Shown in pieces: positions 1 through 7,516 of a stretch of DNA of 64,000 bases. This DNA is from Galaxea fascicularis. Lineage: Eukaryota > Cnidaria > Anthozoa > Scleractinia > Euphylliidae. Below the pieces are notes generated by a model that was not told where the DNA came from, made no database searches, and saw only the letters and a list, made by a program, of their open reading frames with translations. Position numbers and translations under genes: made by a program. Positions within the stretch are counted from its first letter, which is position 1; the number at the start of each line of letters is the position of its first letter. The stretch covers positions 18,965,075-19,029,074 of the forward strand of contig OX419339.1 of assembly GCA_948470475.1 (NCBI GenBank), given 5' to 3'.

Positions 1-271
1 CTTTCGCTTGTTCGACCAGTTCTAACTCTATGCTCGGGGCAGGTGTTCATCCACCCAGAACTGTTATCTTTTGTTCTTTGTTCTGCAAAGGAAATGTACC
101 GATCACCCAATCACAGCTCAGCACGAGTGTACTTTATCGTCAGTTTTGTATAAATTAAGGAGAGTTGGCTGCCAACTACGGCAGAGCACTGTAGTTTTGT
201 AGAGTCCCCAAACCAGAATAAAGAAGAGCTAGATCCAGTGGAGTTTTGTGGGCTCTAAATCTGTCCCGCAA

Positions 272-413
272 CACATGTGACATCATGGCGGCCATGTTGG
301 TGGTCAAGAACAATAGTCTGTTTCTCCGCTGGGAACTAAACTTTATTTCTATGCAAATTATGCAAAACAAAATTGTATTGTTTTCACCACCAACATGGCC
401 ACCTTGTCACGTG
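272..413. repeat. Hairpin MITE with ~38-bp arms
   Basis: The left arm (cacatgtgac..., containing catggcggccatgttggtggt) is repeated in inverted form at the right end (accaccaacatggcc...gtcacgtg). The short interior has no gene. It is a non-autonomous inverted-repeat element in host DNA; I could not define a target duplication. Confidence 0.65.
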
Positions 414-493
414 AGTGAAATCAAGCAATACGAAATGAAGATTAACCTTCGCAGTGTACGCAATTTATGCAATTGCGTAAAGAAGCCTCTTAC

Positions 494-637
494 CATTACG
501 GTCCACTGCTTTGATCATGTCTTTGAGATCTTCTTCCGACAATTCTTGTCCAGCTTGCTTCATTGCTTCACCCAATTCCTCCACCGAGATCTGACCATCA
601 CCGTTTTTATCAAACAATTTGAAAGCGTGTGATATTT
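494..637 (-). CDS. EF-hand exon of a second calmodulin/troponin-C-like gene (partial)
   Basis: This is a 144-nt exon on the minus strand with an intact acceptor (ctcactag) and donor (atg|gtaagagg), entered and left in phase 1. It encodes the first EF-hand (FDKNGDGQISVEEL loop) and the start of the next helix. It is nearly identical to exon 32208-32351 of the complete gene to the right, differing for example by ISHAF instead of ILEAF. Similarity continues into the flanking intron (to about 1030 here and about 32735 there), so this is a segmental duplication. The following exon would lie left of position 1, and the preceding exon should lie beyond the integrated virus, but I did not find it. 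It may be a paralogue broken or loaded by the viral insertion, or a partial duplicate. Product class is certain; whether the gene is functional is unknown. Confidence 0.8.
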
Positions 638-1110
638 CTAGTGAGGAAATTGTCATGAGTGATTAATTCTTTATAGGGGCAAAACGATGTAAATTGTTGG
701 AGAGGTGTCATAAAAGATCGCCATATATTAGCAATATTATGCCAACCTTTGAAGTCTCATTTGGCGTTCGGAAGGTGCAGAAAATCATCCTTATAAAAAA
801 AATCTTTAAGCACATTTCAACAGCCACAAAACTCTATAATTTCAGACAATATTTTCTTTAACATATTTTAAACAATACATCTGTTTTTATCTGACCCTGT
901 CACTCATTCTTCTAATCGCTGGCTGGAAAAGCAACGGAACGCATGAATTGCCATACGTGCATGCATGGGAACTTACAACGGAAAGGTTCCGCATATAACA
1001 AGTGGTCGTACTTACAACCCCAACTTGCGATATCCTGCGATATACGTGATCTCGCTTGTCGGAGAGTGAAATAGCGGTTTTTCCATTTTCGTGCGATAAA
1101 CTCTTTAAGC
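638..1110. other. Intron sequence of the duplicated EF-hand gene
   Basis: Non-coding. Up to about 1030 it aligns with 32352-32735, the matching intron of the other copy; shared blocks include gtgcagaaaatcatcc and ctcattcttctaatcgctgg. I see no other feature here. Confidence 0.7.
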
Positions 1111-1116
1111 TATGCT
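1111..1116. other. Target site duplication TATGCT (left)
   Basis: Six-base direct duplication immediately outside the left viral terminus, identical to 25135-25140. Six-base duplications and termini beginning AG are characteristic of Polinton/Maverick integration by a retroviral-type integrase. Confidence 0.9.
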
Positions 1117-1177
1117 AGTAGTATTATGCGTTAACGTACGGCAAGCAATGAAATCAGTAGGGAAAAAAAAAGACTGC

Positions 1178-1277
1178 GTTGGCCGCTACGGCAGGTTCGA
1201 TACGAATTTCCCTATACGGCCATTTTGTCGCCCGTAGCGGCCAGTATCAGTTAAATTGATTGTATGTCGTAGCGGTC
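1178..1277. repeat. Subterminal GGCCGCTACGG / CCGTAGCGGCC repeats
   Basis: The motif appears as ggccgctacgg at about 1180, inverted as cccgtagcggcc at about 1230, and in a shorter form (cgtagcggtcc) at about 1268. The right TIR has the same set at about 24975-25070. Position close to the termini suggests integrase binding or terminal folding; this is inference only. Confidence 0.6.
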
Positions 1278-1495
1278 CTTGGTGACCCAGGGCGAATGTG
1301 CATACATTAAAAAATTAGCATATATGCAAATGAGGCAAGACACATGAATAAAAATGGCAAACATTTTAATGACAGCAGCTCCTTGATTATTTTTTTTTCA
1401 CGAAAAAAAGTGGCGGAAAAAAACAAGGACGACAGCAGGAACAAAAAAACCGCCACGGTTCACAACAATGAAAAAAAAGAAAGAAAATCAAATAG

Positions 1496-3784
1496 TTAAC
1501 GTCTGCGCCTCCTTCGCCTCCTTCTGCCTCCGGTGTGTGGGTGGTTGGCCGCTTGCATGTTGGCCATGAAATTCACCAAATTGGGGATACTGGCTGTAGG
1601 GGGAACCAAGTCTCTCAGGGGTGGTGGAAAATGCTGGGTATGGTCCATCACGTTGCAGTATGGGAAGAGCATGCATACGATGAGGGACGATGAGGTGATG
1701 TGCGGCAACTTCCGTTTGGGGGTCATCATCGGCTGCAGAGAAGAGGGGAAGGCGTCAATCCATTATCGTGGGCTGTGGAGAAGGGGGAGGAGGAGGTGAA
1801 ACGCTTTGTCCACGGGGAAGGCTTCACACAGAGTGGCTACTGCTAATCGCTGGGAAAAAGGAAAAAAGCTTGATTAGCACTTACTGATGTTGGCATATGC
1901 AGAAGTGGTGTCCATGGTAGGAGTGTGTCAATGCAAAACCGGGAATCTGAAATAACATGTGCAGTTGCGATAAAATGGGCACCATGTGACCCCGAAGATT
2001 TTGAAAGCCAAGGTACCGTAAGTGAGATCTATCTGGAAAGAGAAAAAAAAAGACTTACGCGGCGGCGGCGGGGGGGGCGTTTGGAATCATGCGAACGCAT
2101 GCACTTTGGATGGTGTGCGGCCGAAACCAAAAGGACCGAAATGACGGCACGTACACTTGTATCGGTGCGGCCAAATGGAGTTTGGATAAATCCTACACGT
2201 CAATACGTGACCGGGGATCTGAAAAGAACCAGAGGAAAGACTTACTAATGCTGGCACATGCACGTTCGGTGGATACCGAAGATACCGAATTCACAAATCA
2301 ATGCGTGCCCGGGGATCTGAAAAAACAGGAAAAAAAGACTCACGCGTATGCACGTCCATACGAACACATGCACGTGGTGTGGTGTTGGGGGAAGCGGCAA
2401 ACGAGTGCGTGCCCGGGAATCTGAAAAAAAACTTACTGGGTCAGACCCCACCATCCGTCGTCCGTGTAACACATGCACACGGTGTGTTCCCACGGATTGA
2501 CGACGCACGTCAAAATGTGCCCGGGGATCTGAAAAAAGGAATGAAAGGACATGAAAGGACGTACGGTGGTGATGGTGGTTCGCACATGCATGCGACGTGT
2601 GTCCAAGGATCGACGATGCACGTTAGAATGTGCCCTGGAATCTGCAATGACGGGAAAAAAACACTTACACTCATCAGCTGGTGCATGCGTTCGCATGGCA
2701 AACTATGCAGAGGTGGATCGTGCCGCAGAGGGCGCAGAGCATGACTCTGTGGGGATTTAACTGAAAAAAGAGAATACCTTTGGTACAATCGAATTAACCC
2801 CCACTTGTAAGTGAACCCGTAGGCACTGGGGCAGGTGCATTTGTATATGAATCCCTGTAGGGTAGCGATCTGTCCGCGTTAAAACTAGAGATCTGAAAAA
2901 AGAAAAAACAAAGGAAAAGCAAACAAGCGAAACGAGAAAACAAAGGGAATCGCTTCTCTCGGCTAGCAAAACATGTTATTTTCGTAACGGAGCCAATTTG
3001 GTCGAGCGAGCACACCGCTCTGAATTTTTTTTTGAAGAGCACACACATAAGATGGACATCGACTTACAACGAAAAAAAAAATAACAGAAGAAAATAATAA
3101 TCACGATGGTTTAAGCTCGTTGTCGCCGGAGAAATCCATCATTGAACTACAAACGAAAACGTGAGCACTGCGAACGGTAAAACGGTACGTCAAAAGAAAG
3201 CTAACATAAATCTTCAACTGTCGTTTGAGCGAGTCAGTTTTGAGGATTATTGCAAAGGAAAAAAAATATATGGCAGAGCTCGGAGGCCTTTTCTTTTTTT
3301 TATCGAGGTTTAGCAAGTCGTGGTCATGAAAGCAAAGGATTTGAACCACTCAGCAATTTCTGCGTTTTCCTGGAAACATCCGCGAGAGCGGTCAGGGTTT
3401 TCTCGGAAAAAGTATCGGTCTTTGAATGTGCTTTGTTCGCACCACCGACTCGTTTGAATCTTCTGGAAAAAAAAAAACAAACAAACGAAAATAAGAATGG
3501 GGGTTGTTTCCTCGGATGACCAAACGTAAGCTTTTAAAGGGAAAAAAAAAATGTGGCCGCCAACGCTTCCCGCATTGCGAGCGAGTGTTTTTGCAAAGAA
3601 ACCAAAAAAAAAAAAAAAATGATATTAGCTTGAAAAACCGCTTCAAACCCAACCTATGCAACGCTTAGGTAAGAGTCATGGTGATTTTAAGGAAGGTTTT
3701 GGAGTTCGACAAACGTTGGAACGAAGAACAAGAAGAAGAGAACTTACCTCGAGCTTGCGTTTCTTTTCGAAGGTCGTTTGACAT
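1496..3784 (-). CDS. Predicted spliced gene of the left TIR: leader, cassette array, Arg9 tail
   Basis: Reading outward on the minus strand there is a possible leader exon (3748-3784, ATG, strong donor CGAG|GTAAGT). Cassettes with splice-like borders follow at 2778-2869, 2669-2760, 2565-2641, 2437-2528, 2344-2420, 2246-2316, 2059-2218, 1885-1946 and 1830-1849. The terminal exon has an acceptor ending at 1733 and an ORF running to 1496 that ends in nine arginines written with five different codons. The array is intact here, whereas the right copy is interrupted. Product unknown. The frame conserved between cassettes (IPGH...CxC) stops two codons into the terminal exon, while the frame supplied by the leader runs through most cassettes into the Arg9 ORF, so the real exon joining is unresolved. 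Existence of the array is clear; the transcript model is not. Confidence 0.4.
1885..2869 (-). repeat. Array of exon-like cassettes with splice signals (left copy)
   Basis: Tandem divergent cassettes each begin after (T)nCAG with ATYCCNGGNCAC and carry a downstream tgyatgtg and GTAAGT/GTACGT/GTGAGT. In translation they share IPGH-x-L-x-C, then a variable stretch, then C-x-C. Lengths are 92, 92, 77, 92, 77, 71, 160 and 62 nt; all except the 160-nt unit equal 2 modulo 3. Gaps between cassettes are 16-36 nt, shorter than normal animal introns. Confidence 0.8.
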
Positions 3785-4200
3785 GAGAAAATCGTTTGTA
3801 AAGATCCTCTTTCGATTGTACACAAAAAACAGAGCTTGCAGAAAGGTCTTGTCGCGTTACCGGTGGATCAAATCAAGCTGTGAAAAGTCTTTTTTTTTTT
3901 TTACGCTGGGGATCAAATCAAGCTGTGACACCATCGTTTCACGCCGCGAAAAAAACTAAACCCCGCATCTCAAGTGCTTGGCAAGTAATGTTTCGATGGC
4001 GTGGATGTGACACAGTCGGATGACTCCTTTTTGTGACCTTATTTGGTGTCTCGCACACGTGTGGTTGACGCAGTCGGTCGACTCCTTTGGCATCTCGCCC
4101 ACGTGGGTGGCACAAAGGCTAGATTACGGAGAGATTACGGCGACAAATGGAAAATAGGCCTCTGAAAAAAGGCCTATTGTTGTTGCGTAGCGAGAATGCG
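3785..4200. promoter_or_regulatory. Presumed promoter/control region of the TIR gene
   Basis: Non-coding stretch upstream of the leader exon. It holds a twofold repeat of cagcttgatttgatcc (about 3868 and 3908), a repeated block cagtcgg-gactccttt with two E-box-like CACGTG cores (about 4056 and 4102), and a hairpin at 4153-4178. No TATA box is obvious. Function is inferred from position. Confidence 0.35.
4153..4178. other. Short hairpin aataggcct...aggcctatt
   Basis: A 9-bp perfect stem with a short A-rich loop, present identically in the right TIR (16958-16984). It separates the cassette gene from the minisatellite. It could act in termination, replication or hairpin-primed end repair; nothing in the sequence decides. 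Confidence 0.55.
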
Positions 4201-4202
4201 TT

Positions 4203-4985
4203 TTCCAGTAGGGTCAGTGGTATTTGGTCAGTGGTATCCCACCCCAGCCAGGGGGTGATTTCGATACGTCAGGTAAGACGTCACGAAGGGTTCCCTCTCT
4301 GAGAAATAGGGGCCTGCGAGGTTATTTCCACTTGGAGTCAGTGGTATCCCACCTCCACCCAGGGGGTGGTTTCGATGCATCATGTAGGAGGTCACGACGT
4401 GTCCCCACCTGAGAAAGAGAAGCCCGCTAGGCTATTTCCACACGGAGTCAGTGGTATCCCACCCCCACCCAGGGGGGTGGTTTCGATGCATCATGTAGGA
4501 GGTCACGAAGGGTCCCCCTCTAAGAAATAGGGGTTTGCGAGGCTATTTCCACACGGAGTCAGTGGTATCCCACCCCCACCCAGGGGGGTGGTTTCGATGC
4601 ATCATGTAGGAGGTCACGAAGGGTCCCCCTCTAAGAAATAGGGGTTTGCGAGGCTATTTCCACACGGAGTCAGTGGTATCCCACCCCCACCCAGGGGGGT
4701 GGTTTCGATGCATCATGTAGGAGGTCACGAAGGGTCCCCCTCTAAGAAATAGGGGTTTGCGAGGCTATTTCCACACGGAGTCAGTGGTATCCCACCCCCA
4801 CCCAGGGGGGTGGTTTTGGTGCTTCATGTAGGAGGTCACGAAGGGTCCCTCTCTGGAAAACAAGGGCCTGCAAGGTTATTTTCACTTGGAGTCAGTGGTA
4901 TCCCACCCCCACCCAGGGGGGTGGTTTCGATGTATCATGTAAGACGTCACAAAGTGTCCCTCTCTAAAATAGTAATATCCCGACC
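4203..4985. repeat. 111-bp minisatellite, 7 copies (left TIR)
   Basis: Units start at about 4213, 4335, 4446, 4557, 4668, 4779 and 4890, each with gtcagtggtatcccacc followed by a C-run/G-run inverted pair (ccaccccc...gggggtgg) that can fold. The right TIR has only five copies. The central units are almost identical, so copy number changes quickly. ORFs through the repeat are artefacts of the periodicity. Confidence 0.92.
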
Positions 4986-5077
4986 TATATGTGAATCACA
5001 CGCATTGCAAATCGTTTTTTTAAAGAACCTTTTATTGTCAATTGCTTTTTCAAAAAAGAACCACTGATGGTCAACTA

Positions 5078-5113
5078 GTTTCCTCCATGGCCTGTCGCCT
5101 TTTATCCATGGCC
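5078..5113. repeat. 36-bp inverted copy of gene sequence at 15755-15790
   Basis: The sequence just inside the left TIR (gtttcctccatggcctgtcg...) is the reverse complement of a stretch within the 15001-15906 gene, with one mismatch. It marks an old exchange or partial gene conversion between the two ends of the element. Confidence 0.75.
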
Positions 5114-5196
5114 AAGAAAAGAGCCCTCGTACCGCCTGGGTCACGGGCCTGGCTGCGATTGAGTGGCTTTGCGCGCATTGCAGGCACCACGGACCT

Positions 5197-5203
5197 TATA
5201 AAG
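5197..5203 (+). promoter_or_regulatory. TATA box of first core gene
   Basis: TATAAAG, 47 nt before the ATG at 5250. It is the first of the repeated TATA-type boxes that precede nearly every core gene. Confidence 0.6.
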
Positions 5204-5249
5204 AGCGCGTTGTTTGACATTGTTGATCATTTTTGGTTTGTTCTTCGCC

Positions 5250-5963
5250 ATGGTCGGACATCCCGAGATGCCAGACCCACTGCAATGGGGGTTGCACGAC
5301 AAAGTCTTGGACATGCTTCGTGTAGACGAAACGTACGAAGGGTGGGCGAGGAAAGGACGATGGGAGGTCGCGCATGCTTTCGATAAGGCTCGGTACGACT
5401 TGGAGAAAGAGATTGTGAACGGCGTGAAGGCGTGGGCCAAGGTAGACCCGGCGGCCCTGGCACCCCTTGTGCGAAAGGAGGCTCCTCCCCAGTTCGAGCC
5501 CATGTCGTTTCATCTGCTTCACACGTTGATGGACAAGGTCAGAGAGATGGACGAGTGCCAAGCGATTAAAGAGTTGCGAGAAAAAGAGGGATTGTGGGAA
5601 AACGTGCAATCTATCGGCCGCACCCAGTACCATTTGGAAAAATCCATTGTGAAGTACGTGACGCGATGGGTCAGGGGAACGATGGGCGAAGACTACACCC
5701 CAAAACCCGAACCCAAAGCAGAGGTGGAGGAGGATGTGGCCACCCCCGCCTCGGTCTTCGAGCCCCTTTACGAAAAAGCCTTGCGAGAACGCGATCTGTG
5801 GCGTGCACGGTGTGACGACCTGTTAGACCTGGTGTTGTGTGAGTACTGTGAGGACGAGAAAAACCAGGTGTACCAACGTGGGACCCCCGAAGAAGTGTTG
5901 TGCTGGAAACCCTGTAATTGTAGTTGGCCTTGTAATCGCGTGCGGTTCATTTTTAAAGATTAA
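5250..5963 (+). CDS. Unknown viral protein with internal duplication and Cys-rich C-terminus
   Basis: 237 aa. The ATG at 5250 was chosen because it is in good context (gccATGg) and the in-frame sequence upstream has no ATG. I do not recognise the family. Two internal repeats are visible: a YDLEKEIVNGVKAW block around residue 60 and a YHLEKSIVKYVTRW block around residue 145, each after a mixed-charge helix. The middle is Pro/Glu-rich. The last 40 residues contain CEYC and later CWKPCNCSWPC, a plausible metal-binding or disulfide cluster. It stands alone at the start of the core, before the integrase/capsid block. It is too short and lacks motifs for a DNA polymerase. Confidence 0.8.
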   Translation: MVGHPEMPDPLQWGLHDKVLDMLRVDETYEGWARKGRWEVAHAFDKARYDLEKEIVNGVKAWAKVDPAALAPLVRKEAPPQFEPMSFHLLHTLMDKVREMDECQAIKELREKEGLWENVQSIGRTQYHLEKSIVKYVTRWVRGTMGEDYTPKPEPKAEVEEDVATPASVFEPLYEKALRERDLWRARCDDLLDLVLCEYCEDEKNQVYQRGTPEEVLCWKPCNCSWPCNRVRFIFKD

Positions 5964-6051
5964 ACCATGAAAGACCTCCTTTCGAGGTGTGTGGTTGGTG
6001 TAGTGTATGCATGTGGACCTTCCCCATCACCCACGACCCTAGACAAATAGC

Positions 6052-6059
6052 ATAAAAAG
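6052..6059 (+). promoter_or_regulatory. TATA box (ATAAAAAG)
   Basis: Lies 32 nt before the ATG at 6091, in the 127-nt gap between genes. Confidence 0.6.
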
Positions 6060-6090
6060 ATGGGACGCCGTGGCACGGGGGTCAGTCGAG

Positions 6091-7128
6091 ATGAGGGGAC
6101 TCAGGGACATGTACGTGACCCTGTCGAGCGACACGACGCCCGAATTTCCCCGCAACACGGCAGCGTCCTTTCAAGTGCGATTAGCCACTCCCCTGACGTT
6201 TGGAGAGCCTGGGTGGGAAGTGGCCTTGAGCAGTCTGGTCATGCGCGATCGTGGGATGGACGTCACCCTCTTGCACGACCAACCTAGCAAGGCCTTGTTG
6301 GTCACGACCACCCGATTACTGAAAGAGGGGGATTCGGACTTTCCCTGGACAATCAAGAACCAAGTCCTTGTCAGTGACATGGTGGCCTCGAATGCTCGAC
6401 ATCCCTTGCCATCGGGCGAAGCGTTCATGAAAGCCTTGATCGAACAATGGTTGTTGAAAGTCAATCTGTTTGACTACGAAGACGGAACCCTGCAGATCCG
6501 CCCCCGCGTGAGTTGGGACACCTCCAATGGCGCCACGGAGATGATTGTCGATGGACTCGATGAAACGACCTTTGAATTGAACAAGAGTTTGTGTTTCAAG
6601 ATGGGTTGGTTGATGCCCGACCCATCGCAAAATTTGTCATTTCTTCTAGGCCACAATGCCATTCCCGAATTGCGTCAAGTGGTCACGGGCCCGGCCCCAA
6701 GGTGGGGTCACACGGTGGACTCCATCATTGCTCACGGTGACGTGCTGTTGAAATACGATTCCACGCGTGACACGGTCATGTTTTCGTCTAAAGTGAAATG
6801 GCGCTTCGTGCGTCTGAATGACGCTTTCGATAGCGTGGTGGGCAAGACGCATCACACGCAGGGTCTGCACATCTATTCCAACGTGGGACGTGCCGTCATG
6901 GTGGGGGATCGGACGACCGATCTCTTGCAAGAGGTGCCGCACTTGCAGCGAGGGGAGGGGGGTGTGTATTACGAACCCTCGCCAGAACGATTTCGGTCCG
7001 TGCGCTATTACGGACTGGAAGTGGCCAGCGTGAGTTTGAGGGATGGGTTGGGGCATGCGTTGCCCACGGCACAAGTGGGTCGCACGCACACGACGGTCAC
7101 CTTGCATTTCAGACGCAGGAAGTCATAA
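6091..7128 (+). CDS. YVTLPS-family viral protein, copy 1 (putative minor capsid or penton-like)
   Basis: 345 aa; ATG at 6091. The N-terminus reads MYVTLSSD, then FPRNTAASF and GWEVALSSL; near the C-terminus are VGDRTTDLLQEV and a closing VTLHFRRR. The same layout occurs in copy 2 (8565-9602), so the two are paralogues of equal length. Similar proteins of about this size recur with Polinton capsid genes in invertebrate genomes. From the conserved beta-rich pattern and neighbourhood I infer a virion component, possibly the single-jelly-roll penton protein, but no catalytic motif or decisive fold signature is visible. The stop codon lies inside the next TATA-like box. Confidence 0.85.
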   Translation: MRGLRDMYVTLSSDTTPEFPRNTAASFQVRLATPLTFGEPGWEVALSSLVMRDRGMDVTLLHDQPSKALLVTTTRLLKEGDSDFPWTIKNQVLVSDMVASNARHPLPSGEAFMKALIEQWLLKVNLFDYEDGTLQIRPRVSWDTSNGATEMIVDGLDETTFELNKSLCFKMGWLMPDPSQNLSFLLGHNAIPELRQVVTGPAPRWGHTVDSIIAHGDVLLKYDSTRDTVMFSSKVKWRFVRLNDAFDSVVGKTHHTQGLHIYSNVGRAVMVGDRTTDLLQEVPHLQRGEGGVYYEPSPERFRSVRYYGLEVASVSLRDGLGHALPTAQVGRTHTTVTLHFRRRKS

Positions 7129-7131
7129 AAC
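7124..7131 (+). promoter_or_regulatory. TATA-like box overlapping a stop codon (CATAAAAC)
   Basis: The TAA of the preceding gene (7126-7128) is part of this box, 41 nt before the ATG at 7172. Confidence 0.45.
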
Positions 7132-7171
7132 CGGGCCGTCCGCCACCTGGACTCGTCAGTGTGCGAAAACC

Positions 7172-7516
7172 ATGACGACGTGCGCAGACGTGTGGAGTCG
7201 ATGCCGTTGGGTCATGTTGCGCACGGTATGTCGATCGCTCGTGGCCGTCATAGGGCCACCAAGTAAGGATGTGTTCGCCATGGACGCGGCCGCCGAGGGT
7301 ACGCCCCTCGACGTCTTCGAATACCTTCTCGACGAGTTGCAATGGGGGACGTTCACGGCCTTTGTGGTGTGGTTGGACGAGGGGTACCCTTGGCCAGAAA
7401 GTTGGCAATGGTACCGCAAGATACATAAAACGTACGGGTTATGCCTGCCCACCATTCGAGAGTTGGCGTGGCGTCGAGTTTGCCTGTGGGTGACGGACAG
7501 ACTTCGACGACCATGA
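7172..7516 (+). CDS. Small unknown viral protein preceding integrase
   Basis: 114 aa; ATG at 7172 is the first in this frame after the previous gene's stop. It overlaps the integrase start by four bases (ATGA), which argues for a real, coupled gene. Features are a hydrophobic N-terminal third, an acidic DVFEYLLDEL segment and many tryptophans (PWPESWQWY, ELAWRRV, LWV). No family recognised. It could be a small adaptor or membrane-associated protein; this is speculation. Confidence 0.65.
   Translation: MTTCADVWSRCRWVMLRTVCRSLVAVIGPPSKDVFAMDAAAEGTPLDVFEYLLDELQWGTFTAFVVWLDEGYPWPESWQWYRKIHKTYGLCLPTIRELAWRRVCLWVTDRLRRP
7424..7431 (+). promoter_or_regulatory. TATA-like box (CATAAAAC) inside the small gene
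   Basis: About 82 nt before the integrase ATG. A weaker match and longer spacing than elsewhere in the core. Confidence 0.3.

Larger units (their letters stand above)
1117..5081. repeat. Left terminal inverted repeat (3965 bp)
   Basis: The inverted complement is found at 16282-25134 once the nested transposon is removed. Differences I could see are few: two fewer 111-bp units on the right, a 5-bp indel near the inner end (accttttattg versus accttg), two 1-nt length differences (one in the G-run at about 2070) and a rare substitution. It contains subterminal CCGTAGCGGCC motifs, the spliced cassette gene, a hairpin and a minisatellite. Confidence 0.93.

Noticed and set aside
1885..2869. Cassettes as ordinary consecutive exons with mini-introns
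   Set aside because: Joining neighbours shifts the conserved frame each time because every unit is 2 modulo 3, and 16-36 nt is shorter than known animal introns.
1885..2869. Array as a CRISPR
   Set aside because: Units differ in sequence and length, carry splice-like borders and lie in animal DNA with no cas genes.
3678..3959. 93-aa ORF in the TIRs (also 17177-17458)
   Set aside because: It is antisense to the leader exon region and contains homopolymer-driven Phe/Lys runs; no motif and no TATA box.
4224..5067. ORFs across the 111-bp repeats
   Set aside because: They only reflect a repeat unit length divisible by three and change with copy number.
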